Shown: piece by piece, positions 42,499 to 51,372 of the stretch
How the letters are laid out: every line of letters starts with the position of its first letter
How positions within the stretch are numbered: position 1 is the stretch's first letter
Assembly: GCA_028289405.1 (NCBI GenBank)
Contig: JANQPP010000121.1
Location: 1-64,000, forward strand
Source of the DNA: Pirellulales bacterium
Lineage (GTDB): Bacteria; Planctomycetota; Planctomycetia; Pirellulales; JANQPP01
DNA: 64,000 nt
Reading direction: 5' to 3'
Translations under genes and position numbers: made by a program
Notes under the pieces: generated by a model
Seen by the model: the letters and a program-made list of their open reading frames with translations, nothing else
Databases searched by the model: none
Told to the model about the DNA's origin: nothing

Positions 42499-44739
42499 TC
42501 AATTCGATGTGTCAGAGAGTATCGATCGTAGTCGTTCCTCAGCTGAGCCGATTGCCGGTGCCTCTGGATCCGAAATGTCATATTGCCGCAGGTCCTGTTC
42601 TGGATGGGGATTGAGCGCGTCCAGCCGTAGTGCCTCACGGGCAGCGTTTTGGGCTTCGGATGTCTGACCGGCCACCGACAAGCACCAGGCCCAATCGGCC
42701 CAAACTTGGCTCCCATGCGGGTACAATTCCACGGCCCGTTCGTAGTGAGACAGGGCGCGCCGCAGCGCTTCTTCTTTTCCTGTTTGGCGATAAATGGCCA
42801 GATACCAATGCCCAATGTTCTGCCATAAAGGCGCGGCAAAGGGATCGAGCCGTTTGGCGCGTTCCACGCTTGCCTCGAAACGTTCGAGGTCTTTTTCCTC
42901 ACGGGTTTGTAACCAACGCTGCCACCAGGTGGAGGCCAACAGCCTGGCTGCCCGCGCGGACCAAAGATCAGCCTCCACCGCCTCTCGTGACCAAGACAAA
43001 GCAGCCGGCAAATCACGCCGCGACCAGGCGGCCTGGGCCTGGGCGAACGCGGCTTGGCTGTGCCAAAAAGGCCGAAACATCGTGGTGTAACAGGCCACGA
43101 GAACAATCATGCAAGCGGCCCCGATTCCATACCGGCTCCGTGGCGAGATGGGGCACGTCTTGGACGTTTCGCCTACTTGCAGCAAGGCTGCCAGCGTCCA
43201 AAACAGACCAGCGACTGCGGGAAAACCGATGCCTCCCGCCGCGAGCAGGTTCAAGGCCAACATGCCATGCGCCACTGCCAGGACACTTCGCGGCAACTGG
43301 CCATGATCCACCCATTGTCGCAGCAGCCAAAAACTTGCCAGGCTGACTGCCATGCCGCTGGCCAGTGCCTCCAAGGAAAGGGGAACCGTGGCGCTGGAAC
43401 TGGCCAGGAATCCGAGGATCCAGCCAATTGCCAATGCCGAGGAACCCAATGGAAACACCTCGTTTTGACGATCTTCGGCGGAGTCCGCTGTATCGCCGAT
43501 GGGAAAATCTCTTGGAACCCGGAAATAGAGCCCCGTCCAAGCCACCACCATCGCCAGCGCCGCCGGCACACCCGCCGTGGCCGCAATTTCCAACAGAAAA
43601 TGGTGTGGGTCTGCCACGGTCTCACTGGCCTGAGGCAGCTTGAACTGAGTGTACACGCTCTGGAAATTTCCAGGCCCGCAACCCCAAATCGGGAAGACCT
43701 GGATCATGTCCCATGTGGCCAGCCAGTATTCCAGTCGAAAACTGAACGAACGCCAGGCGTTGGCAACGAGTTCCCACCTTGTGAGTGCCACGCCGACGGC
43801 TATACAGCCCCCCAATCCGGCCGCCGCGAACACCATGAACTTGGACCGCTTCGTTCCGAGGCCAGCACGGACCGCGCCGACGGCCAAGAGTGTTCCTCCC
43901 ACCGCCAAAGCCAGCAGCGCCGTGCGGCTGTGGGTAAACCAAAGACAAGCGGCAATCACGCTCAACAGCACGGCTATGGAAATCAAAACGGATGACGAGC
44001 GCTCCTTTCTTCGCCACGTATCGTGCAACATCACGCCGCCGAGCAAGAGCCAGGGCAGCAGAAAGCCGGCCAAGGAGTTGGTGAGTGCGAACGTCGCCGT
44101 CGGTTCCGCCGTTTCCAGACGGCTTTCGAACAGTAAGCGCTCACGGGAACCGGGCGGAGCATGAATGCCCATGCTTCCCAACGCGGCGTCGGGGTCCGAA
44201 TGATACAGGGTGCGGGTCGCTGGAAAAGTAACAAAATATTGATAAAGCCCTAATGCGGACAACGAAACACTCAGGCTAAGGAAACAGGCCACGATGGTCC
44301 GCGTGTCGCGAGAGGTGCGAGCGAGCTGTCGCATTAGGAAATAACCGATACCCAAGACCAGCCATTCCCACATCATGTTCAATGCGGGGCGTGGAGCCGC
44401 CCGGCGCACGGCCACTAGCGAGCTGAATGTATGCCACCCCACCAACACGGCCACCGCTCCATCCACGAAATTCCAACGAGGCGCGTCGCGGCAGATGATG
44501 GCCGCGCAGGTAGCGAGCGCGATCCAGATCAAGACCAGCGGCGCGCCGTCACCGAACTCCGAAGCGGACTCGCTGGGATACAGGGTACGCGCCACGAGCA
44601 GCGCCACGCAGGCGGCTAGCAACACTTGGCGAGGATCGCGCCAAAAGTACGAACGGCGGTCCTTCTCCAATCCACGGGACGAGGAAGTCGAAGATCGATT
44701 CTTCGAGATTCGGGGAACGGAGCGTTTCCGCTGGGCCAT
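42499..44739 (-). CDS. O-antigen ligase (Wzy_C) family membrane protein with C-terminal TPR region (second paralogue)
   Basis: 746 residues, ten or more membrane segments in the first ~570. Family signatures are NSLAGFLLPWLLLGG, WFTHSRTALLALAVGG and the big loop GCGPGNFQSVYTQFKLPQASE with ADPHHFLLEIAATAGVPAAL, which contains the conserved His. The last ~170 residues are TPR-like (HYERAVELYPHGSQVWADWAWCL in part). It has the same two-part architecture as the protein at 7308-10019 but is shorter and clearly diverged. Downstream of the WecA-like gene by about 140 bases on the same strand; together they could serve one surface-polymer pathway. Confidence 0.9.
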   Translation of the reverse strand: MAQRKRSVPRISKNRSSTSSSRGLEKDRRSYFWRDPRQVLLAACVALLVARTLYPSESASEFGDGAPLVLIWIALATCAAIICRDAPRWNFVDGAVAVLVGWHTFSSLVAVRRAAPRPALNMMWEWLVLGIGYFLMRQLARTSRDTRTIVACFLSLSVSLSALGLYQYFVTFPATRTLYHSDPDAALGSMGIHAPPGSRERLLFESRLETAEPTATFALTNSLAGFLLPWLLLGGVMLHDTWRRKERSSSVLISIAVLLSVIAACLWFTHSRTALLALAVGGTLLAVGAVRAGLGTKRSKFMVFAAAGLGGCIAVGVALTRWELVANAWRSFSFRLEYWLATWDMIQVFPIWGCGPGNFQSVYTQFKLPQASETVADPHHFLLEIAATAGVPAALAMVVAWTGLYFRVPRDFPIGDTADSAEDRQNEVFPLGSSALAIGWILGFLASSSATVPLSLEALASGMAVSLASFWLLRQWVDHGQLPRSVLAVAHGMLALNLLAAGGIGFPAVAGLFWTLAALLQVGETSKTCPISPRSRYGIGAACMIVLVACYTTMFRPFWHSQAAFAQAQAAWSRRDLPAALSWSREAVEADLWSARAARLLASTWWQRWLQTREEKDLERFEASVERAKRLDPFAAPLWQNIGHWYLAIYRQTGKEEALRRALSHYERAVELYPHGSQVWADWAWCLSVAGQTSEAQNAAREALRLDALNPHPEQDLRQYDISDPEAPAIGSAEERLRSILSDTSN

Positions 44740-44879
44740 GGAGAAGCGGCCTCGCGAAGCAGGAGATTTCTAGAAGTGTACTAGCGGAAAATGCGTGGGA
44801 TTCCGGCGGACGGCGACAATCACTCCGTGAACTTGCCGTCGGAACAGCGTAGAGCCACCGCTTCCAATCGGGACACGAG

Positions 44880-46016
44880 TTACTTTTGGATTTGTTGCCT
44901 GGCTGCCCTTTCCAGCATCGCTACCAGAGCCAAGACACATGCCACCATCAGTCCTATCACCAATGCGCCCCAACCATTCACCTGCCGTAGCAGCAAGGCT
45001 CCCAGCCCACATGTCGCGGTGGCCAAGTAGATGGTCCCCACTGCCTGGGATTTGCTCATGCCCAAATCCACGAGGCGATGGGAAAAGTGGCTTTTGTCGC
45101 CGGTGAACAGGCTACGCCCTTCTCGCAAGCGAATCCACAATACCGACACCGTATCATACAGGGGGACCGCCAAAATGCATACGGGCGCCAGGATGGCATG
45201 CCGAGGCACATCTCGGCCTACAAACGTTGCCAAAATCGTCGCCACCGCCAGATAGAAGCCGATGAAATAGCTGCCCGCATCCCCCATAAACAGCCGGGCA
45301 GGTGGCCGGTTGTGCCACAAGAAACCAGCCAAGGATCCCACCAGGACTAGCAGAAAACCACCGACGAAAAGTTGTGGTCCGGCTCCGCCAGATTCGGGAA
45401 CCAGCAACAAGGTCGTGGCCAGCAGCAACGCGGCGATGCCCGCCACACCACCAGAGAGGCCATCCATGTTATCCAGCATGTTGAAGGAATTGATCAGCCA
45501 TACGATCCAAATCACCGTCGCGGCGCCGGTGATCCAAGGATTGTCCACGAAAAAAGTCAGCCGCCAACCTTTCCAGACGACAAGCCCGAGCGCGAGGCCG
45601 AATTCCGCTCCCAAACGCCACCGCCAATCCAGACCACGCAGGTCATCGATTAAGCCGAGTAGCAAGGTTCCGCTGGCGAGCAGGAGGATCATCCACAGGG
45701 AGCCAGACATGGCGGAAATACCGGGCAGATGTACCGCCACGAAAGACGGCAACAAGCTGTCCGTCGCGTGGGGCCCTTCACCGTGACCAGCCATCAGCAG
45801 CAGCCATAGAACGCCCTGCCCCAGTGCGAACGTCACAATCACTCCCAGCCACACGGCGATTCCACCGCCAAGGGGAGTGGGCGAGGTATGAACCTTGCGG
45901 TGGCCGGGACGGTCGATCAGCCCCCAGCGCGGAGCTTCCCTGCGGATCAAAAAACCTGCGGACCACGAGATCAAAAAGCTTGGTAGCAGCGTACCCAGTA
46001 CAAGCCAAATCACCAT
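44880..46016 (-). CDS. WecA/MraY-like polyprenyl-phosphate glycosyl-1-phosphate transferase
   Basis: 378 residues from ATG 46016 (CGGAG just before it); a GTG at 46085 overlapping the upstream gene is an alternative. About ten membrane segments. Motifs: DRPGHRKVHTSPTPLGGG at the N-terminus, LIDDLRGL, SFNMLDNMDGLSGG with the catalytic Asp residues, RLFMGDAGS, and GDKSHFSHRLVDLG at the end (His-x-His type sugar-binding motif). It initiates a lipid-linked surface polysaccharide by transferring a sugar-1-phosphate to undecaprenyl phosphate. The DUF4416 gene ends 55 bases before it and the ligase gene follows. Confidence 0.93.
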   Translation of the reverse strand: MVIWLVLGTLLPSFLISWSAGFLIRREAPRWGLIDRPGHRKVHTSPTPLGGGIAVWLGVIVTFALGQGVLWLLLMAGHGEGPHATDSLLPSFVAVHLPGISAMSGSLWMILLLASGTLLLGLIDDLRGLDWRWRLGAEFGLALGLVVWKGWRLTFFVDNPWITGAATVIWIVWLINSFNMLDNMDGLSGGVAGIAALLLATTLLLVPESGGAGPQLFVGGFLLVLVGSLAGFLWHNRPPARLFMGDAGSYFIGFYLAVATILATFVGRDVPRHAILAPVCILAVPLYDTVSVLWIRLREGRSLFTGDKSHFSHRLVDLGMSKSQAVGTIYLATATCGLGALLLRQVNGWGALVIGLMVACVLALVAMLERAARQQIQK

Positions 46017-46071
46017 GGACTCCGCAATGAACACGAACGGTCGGCGTGGAAGGATACGGGAGCATGTTTTT

Positions 46072-46626
46072 TCATGGTGACTCACCAGAGCGATGTCGCA
46101 AACGTTGCCGCAAGTAGTCTCGGCAACTGGAAAAGAACTGGTGATAATCGTCCCGCTGGTAATCGGGAAAGGTCCAGGGATGGGGTTGCCAGCACCCTTC
46201 GCGAAAGGCCAAAGTCACCTCGCCATAAATCCCAGAAGCCAGGTACAGGCGATGGGCGTGATCTTTCGTGGATGCCAGCACAAGTTTCCCCAACGCGATG
46301 TAGCCTGGGTCCAAGTTGACGGGCCTCTGAACGCCCCACTCCTCGCGGGTGGAAATCTGCTCCTCCCAGTTATTCGTCATCAGCTTTCGCGCTGGCAGCT
46401 CCTCCGGATCGATGAGCCGTTCAAAACACCAAAAGACCTTTCGCAGGTCGCGCCCCATCGATTTGGCGTAATAGTCGGTTTCCTCGAATGAAAAACAAGG
46501 GCTTTCCAGGGAAATTTCGCCCCAGGTACTAAAAGCCTGTTCACGCGCCTGATTCAGCGCGGACTGGTGGGCACTAAAGGCTGCCAGCAGGAACAGGACC
46601 GGTTGTGGACGACGGACCTCGCCCAT
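46072..46626 (-). CDS. DUF4416 family protein
   Basis: 184 residues if started at the ATG leading into MGEVRRPQPVLFLLAAFSA, which is where family members begin; the frame extends a further 91 codons upstream but there it overlaps the divergent surface-protein gene. Sequence such as FERLIDPEELPARKLMTNNWEE, RPVNLDPGYIALGKLVLASTKDHAHRLYL (in part) and WTFPDYQRDDYHQFF fits DUF4416. Function unknown; probably cytoplasmic and soluble. It precedes the WecA-like gene by 55 bases. Confidence 0.82.
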   Translation of the reverse strand: MGEVRRPQPVLFLLAAFSAHQSALNQAREQAFSTWGEISLESPCFSFEETDYYAKSMGRDLRKVFWCFERLIDPEELPARKLMTNNWEEQISTREEWGVQRPVNLDPGYIALGKLVLASTKDHAHRLYLASGIYGEVTLAFREGCWQPHPWTFPDYQRDDYHQFFSSCRDYLRQRLRHRSGESP

Positions 46627-46885
46627 GAACTTGACCGCCTCATAACACATCTCGGGGAAATCGCGGACGGCATGAAATGCCATTTGCCGAGGGTCCGCAA
46701 AAGTGCCAAATGCTTGCTTCGCCTGATATTGGCGATTAAGTTGCGTAGTGAGAATAGCAGAATTGCGCCTGGCCGTCGAACACGGAATTCGGCGCTCCCC
46801 CGAGCCCGCAAATTGCGGCTTTTTCGCCGTGCGTTGGCGGTGCGCGGTCATCAATATGGCTTCAACGAGCGGCTCCGAAATCAAG

Positions 46886-49800
46886 ATGGGAATTCGCATG
46901 AACGGCGGGAATCGCGTCGGCTTTCAACTAGCGAAACGCACTTTGCGGTTGGAACCGCTAGAACAGCGTGAGCTACTGGCCGTCGATGCCAGTGGCCCCG
47001 AGTTCCTGGTAAACACCACGCAAGACGGCAGCCAGCGGAATTGGGAAGAGACCTCACGGTCCATCGCGGTCGATGGGGACGGTGATTTCGTCATTACCTG
47101 GACCAGCTATTCGTCCGACTTCTTGGCCTACGACATTTTCGCTCAAAGGTACAACAAAGCGGGAGAGAAGCTCGGAGATGAATTCCGCGTGAATTCTGGC
47201 GGGGGGACTCTACAGCAGTTTTCCACCGTGGCCATGGACTCTGATGGGGATTTCGTGGTGGCGTGGACGAGCGAGGGCCAAGACGGCAATGGCCGCGGCA
47301 TTTTCGCCCGCCGCTATGACTCGAATGGCACCCCGCAAGGGTCGGAATTCGCCGTGAATACGGTGACCGCTGGCGACCAACTTCTCCCTGATATAGCCAT
47401 GGATGCCGATGGGGATTTCGTGATCACGTGGCAAAGCTATGGACAGGATGGTGACGGCTACGGCATTTATGCCCGCCGCTACAACTCCAACGGCACAGCG
47501 CAGGGATCGGAATTCCTCGTCAATGACACCACGGCGGCCTGGCAGCTTACTCCCGCGGTGGCCATGGACGCCCAAGGAAATTTCGCCATCACGTGGTCCT
47601 CCGCGTATCAGGATGGAGACCAATTCGGGATCTTTGCCAAGCGGTATTTGGCGAATGGCCAAGAGCGGGGGCCGGAATTCCAGGTGAATTCCAGCGTGGT
47701 GGGCAGCCAGCGCAATCCCTCGGTAGCGCTCGCCCCCAACGGTGATTCCGTGATTACCTGGTCCAGTCTGTTTCAGGACGGCAGCGGCTGGGGAACTTAT
47801 GCCCAAAGGTACGACAACAAGGGAGACGCCGTCGGGAATGAGTTCCGCGTCAATACGCAGACCGCTGGGAACCAGCAATTTTCCAAGGTCGCGATGGACG
47901 GTAATGGGAATTTCGTCATCACTTGGGCCAGCGAAGGCCAGGACGGAGACGGTTGGGGGATATACGGGCAGCGGTTCACGGTCGACGGCGGAACCGAAGG
48001 GGACGAATTCCGCATCAACACGCAAACCAACAACGACCAGCAGTATCCCAGCGTGGCCATGGACCCCTTGGGCGATTTCGTCGCCACGTGGTCGAGCTAT
48101 GGCCAAGACGGCAGTGCGTTCGGGATTTACGCGCAGCGGTACGCCGCCAACAAGCCCCCCGACGCCGACGCGGGTGGTCCCTATTTCGTCGAAGAAGGAG
48201 ACTCTCTCACGCTGGACGCCAGCCGCACCTTTGACCCGGATCGGGATGGACTCTCCTTCAGTTGGGATCTGGACGAAGATGGAGAATTCGACGATGCCAC
48301 CGGCATCAATCCCACACTCACTTGGGAACAGTTGCAGGCTTTGGGCCTTTCCGATGGTCCACAGCCCTCTCGGCTGATTCGTGTCCGCGTCTCGGATAAC
48401 CAGACGCCGCCCGTGGAATCCGCGCCAGCACAGCTTACTCTCCGCAACAAGGCTCCGACGATTGAAATCGATGGTCCCGCGGAAATCGACGCCGGAGAGG
48501 TTTATCGGCTGGAACTGGGAACCATTTCGGATCCGGGCCCGGATACCGTGACCCGCATTATTGTCGATTGGGGGGATGGCACCTCCAACACGTACACCAC
48601 CGGCGGCTTCAAGGAACATACGTACTCCGCCGGGCTCGATTCCGCCCGCATCACCGTGGACCTCGAAGATGAAGATGGCCGCCATCGTGACGTGGCGGAG
48701 TTAAATGTCAGCTTTGTCACCGAAAATCCCGTGCTAACTCTGGAGGGAGATGCCGAAACGACCGAAGGCGCCGCGTTCCAGCTCACTTTGGGGGACATCA
48801 CCGAAATCGATCCGGACGAAGTCACGCAGTGGGTGGTCCATTGGGGAGACGGCTCCACCGAAACTTTTGACGAAGGGGGCATGAAGTCTCACGTCTATCA
48901 AGACGACCTCGGCCAGATTGAAATCAAGGTCGACATCGTGGCCCGTAATCAGACGTTCCCCGTGGCCGGACGCCATTTACTCACGATCAACAATGTCTCG
49001 CCGACGATTCCCATCACCGGCCCTCAGGCCGTGGACGAGGGGTCGGTGTTCCAGATCAACTTGGGGGGCGTCAATGATCCGGGGCAGGACACCGTCACGC
49101 AATGGATCGTGGACTGGGGCGATGGTAACCGTGAAACCTTCACCAGCGGCGGACCACGATCCCACGTTTATCAAGATAGCGCGGCCAACCGCGTGATCAC
49201 CGTCGATTTGCGGGACGAGGACGGCCTGCATCTCGAAGCGGGCACGCGAAATATCGTGGTCAATGACGTGGCTCCCACGATCGCCATCGCCGGGCCGGCG
49301 GTCGTCAATGAGGGGGATTCCTATCAACTCACCTTGGGACAAATCACGGATCCCGGTGACGACCGGGTCACCTCATGGCTCGTGGACTGGGGGGATGGCA
49401 CGCAGCAGGTTTTCGCCACGGGTGGCGTGAAGTCGCATGTCTACCAGGATGGCATGAATGCCTACACGATCGTGGTCGGGCTGATTGACGAGGAAGACCG
49501 GCACGAAAACGTCGCCTCGCAAGCGGTTGTCGTGAACGACGTCGTTCCGAGGATCGAACTGGATGGCCCGAATTCCGTGGATGAAGGGGCCACTTTCGCC
49601 CTCAACTTGGGCGCGATCATCGACCCAGGCCAAGACACCGTGCGGTTATGGCAAGTGAATTGGGGGGACGGCCAGCGTGACCGTTTCACCAGTGGCGGCA
49701 CGAAAACCCATGTCTACTCGGACGGGGATCAAGACTATACCATCACGGTCGATCTGGTGGATGAAAACGGCACGCATGCGTCGGCCGGGCAATTTGAAGT

Positions 49801-50962
49801 ATCGGTCCGCGATGTGGCTCCCACGCTGGATGTATCGGGCGCTTCGTCTATCCCGGTCGGCACCGCTTACCGGTTGCAACTGGGCACCGTGGCCGATCCC
49901 GGCGACGACGATGTACAAGAATGGATCATCGACTGGGGGGATGGCACGGTGGAAACGTTTCCCTCCGGCGGCACTCGGGAGCATGTGTATGCCACGGCGG
50001 GGCGGAGGACGATCACCGTGGATCTCGTGGACGAGGACGCGGTGCATCAGGACGTGGCCTCGATCACCGTGGATGTCGGCGGAGGAAACAACACGGACCT
50101 GCCGGGCGACGCCGACCGTGACGGCACCGTGGGACTGTCAGACTTCACCATCCTGAAAGAGAACTTCGGCAGCGGAACCACGTGGGAGCAAGGCGATTTC
50201 GATGACGACGGCCAGGTCGGCCTAAGCGACTTCACCATCTTGAAGGACAATTTCGGCCGCACTTCGGACGACCCGCCGCAAGAGCCGGAGCCCGAACCGA
50301 GTATCCCGGGAGACGTTACCAATGACGGCGAAGTCTCGCTCGCCGATTTCACCCTCGTCAAAGACAATTTTGGTAGCGGCACGACCCTTGAGACAGGGGA
50401 TGCCGATGGCGACGGGCAAGTCGGCTTGAGCGATTTCACCCTCGTCAAAGACAATTTCGGACGCACGACCGACGACCCGCCGCAACAACCCGAACCCGAA
50501 CCCGAACCTGAACCTGAGCCAGGCTCTAGCATTCCAGGGGATGCGAACCGGGACGGCTCGGTCGGGCTCGCCGACTTCACTCTCGTGAAAGATAATTTTG
50601 GGATCGGCTCGACTCTTGCCGAGGGGGATGTCGATGGCGACGGAAGCGTCGGCCTCGCCGACTTCACGGTGGTGAAGGACAACTTCGGTCGGACCGGGCC
50701 CGTGGATCCGGCGAACGAGCCCAAAAATTCCATTCCTGGTGACGCCGATAGCGACGGGCAAGTCGGCCTTTCCGATTTCACGATCCTGAAGGATCGCTTT
50801 GGCAGCGGAAGCCGTTTCGAGGAGGGAGATTTCGACGGCGACGGCCAAGTCGGCCTAAGCGACTTCACGATCTTAAAGGACAATTTCGGCGCGGTCGCGA
50901 ATCCCGCCCCGCGCCTCTCTTCCAAGGCGGTTGATGCGTTCTTCGGCGGTTTGGGTGAATAA
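46886..50962 (+). CDS. Giant secreted repeat protein: seven 55-residue repeats, PKD-like domains, four dockerin-type EF-hand modules
   Basis: About 1358 residues (ATG 46886; 46898 is also possible). The N-terminus contains LEPLEQRELLAVDA, the planctomycete LEP-type export motif. Residues ~59-420 hold seven copies of a unit like VAMDxDGDFVITWxS-x-QDG-x-GIFARRY-NG-EF-VNT. Next, ~425-1070, come one longer and six regular PKD/Ig-like domains with a WGDGT core each. The C-terminus has four modules of paired EF-hands (GD-DG-VGLSDFTILKDNFG) joined by Pro-Glu-Pro-Glu linkers. It ends without a PEP-CTERM or other anchor. Likely a Ca2+-binding cell-surface or matrix adhesin. The minus strand also carries a long open frame here, which is a by-product of the repeats. 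Confidence 0.9.
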   Translation: MGIRMNGGNRVGFQLAKRTLRLEPLEQRELLAVDASGPEFLVNTTQDGSQRNWEETSRSIAVDGDGDFVITWTSYSSDFLAYDIFAQRYNKAGEKLGDEFRVNSGGGTLQQFSTVAMDSDGDFVVAWTSEGQDGNGRGIFARRYDSNGTPQGSEFAVNTVTAGDQLLPDIAMDADGDFVITWQSYGQDGDGYGIYARRYNSNGTAQGSEFLVNDTTAAWQLTPAVAMDAQGNFAITWSSAYQDGDQFGIFAKRYLANGQERGPEFQVNSSVVGSQRNPSVALAPNGDSVITWSSLFQDGSGWGTYAQRYDNKGDAVGNEFRVNTQTAGNQQFSKVAMDGNGNFVITWASEGQDGDGWGIYGQRFTVDGGTEGDEFRINTQTNNDQQYPSVAMDPLGDFVATWSSYGQDGSAFGIYAQRYAANKPPDADAGGPYFVEEGDSLTLDASRTFDPDRDGLSFSWDLDEDGEFDDATGINPTLTWEQLQALGLSDGPQPSRLIRVRVSDNQTPPVESAPAQLTLRNKAPTIEIDGPAEIDAGEVYRLELGTISDPGPDTVTRIIVDWGDGTSNTYTTGGFKEHTYSAGLDSARITVDLEDEDGRHRDVAELNVSFVTENPVLTLEGDAETTEGAAFQLTLGDITEIDPDEVTQWVVHWGDGSTETFDEGGMKSHVYQDDLGQIEIKVDIVARNQTFPVAGRHLLTINNVSPTIPITGPQAVDEGSVFQINLGGVNDPGQDTVTQWIVDWGDGNRETFTSGGPRSHVYQDSAANRVITVDLRDEDGLHLEAGTRNIVVNDVAPTIAIAGPAVVNEGDSYQLTLGQITDPGDDRVTSWLVDWGDGTQQVFATGGVKSHVYQDGMNAYTIVVGLIDEEDRHENVASQAVVVNDVVPRIELDGPNSVDEGATFALNLGAIIDPGQDTVRLWQVNWGDGQRDRFTSGGTKTHVYSDGDQDYTITVDLVDENGTHASAGQFEVSVRDVAPTLDVSGASSIPVGTAYRLQLGTVADPGDDDVQEWIIDWGDGTVETFPSGGTREHVYATAGRRTITVDLVDEDAVHQDVASITVDVGGGNNTDLPGDADRDGTVGLSDFTILKENFGSGTTWEQGDFDDDGQVGLSDFTILKDNFGRTSDDPPQEPEPEPSIPGDVTNDGEVSLADFTLVKDNFGSGTTLETGDADGDGQVGLSDFTLVKDNFGRTTDDPPQQPEPEPEPEPEPGSSIPGDANRDGSVGLADFTLVKDNFGIGSTLAEGDVDGDGSVGLADFTVVKDNFGRTGPVDPANEPKNSIPGDADSDGQVGLSDFTILKDRFGSGSRFEEGDFDGDGQVGLSDFTILKDNFGAVANPAPRLSSKAVDAFFGGLGE
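47060..48152 (+). repeat. Seven tandem ~160-bp repeats within the surface-protein gene
   Basis: Protein-level tandem repeats of about 55 residues, each containing VAMD/IAMD, a D-G-D-F-V-I-T-W strand, Q-D-G, then a GIFA/GIYA-R-R-Y strand and EF-VN. At the DNA level they are diverged, so expansion is not recent. Confidence 0.8.
50096..50890 (+). repeat. Four tandem paired-EF-hand (dockerin-like) modules
   Basis: Four blocks, each with two 12-residue calcium loops (D-x-D-x-D-G) and the helix VGLSDFT/VGLADFT-L/V-K-D-N-F-G. Modules 1-2 and 2-3 are separated by linkers rich in PEPEP, and the last two by a short Asn/Pro linker. They lie at the C-terminus. Confidence 0.85.
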
Positions 50963-51372
50963 GTTGTCGCGGCCTTAAGTGCCGTTCAGACAGGCACATC
51001 GAGTCCTGGCGGCTTGCCAGACCTCGCGTGAGAAAAACCACGACGGCGCCCGCTCTCAAAAGGCGAAAAATCGTCACGATGGCGTCAAGCCGGACTCCAC
51101 GCGACGTGATCGACTTGGCGCGGGCAGCCATCCGATATACATCCTACTCGTGTGAATCGCGTCGCACTCAAGGCCAAGCGCGAACTCTCTCCCTGGGCGG
51201 GGCGGTCGAGCCTGAGAGACACTGTCAAGCTGCTGGCGATGTGAATATTGCCTTGGCACCGGGCGAAAAATGCCTCCGTGTCGGTCCTGCTCACGCGTAG
51301 CAGAAAGCGATGCGGGTGCTATAAATCAGCAACACGCGATTCGTGTCGTTTCGAACAAAGGATGTGAGAACG
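50963..51372. other. Intergenic region, possible promoter near 51320
   Basis: About 410 bases between the repeat protein gene and the next plus-strand gene. CTATAAATC at 51319-51327 could be a -10 box, 48 bases before the start codon, but its -35 is weak. No terminator, RNA gene or coding frame is convincing. Confidence 0.4.

Noticed and set aside
47210-48685. 491-codon minus-strand open frame opposite the surface protein
   Set aside because: It is antisense to a clearly coding, repeat-bearing gene; the open frame is a result of the biased codons of those repeats.
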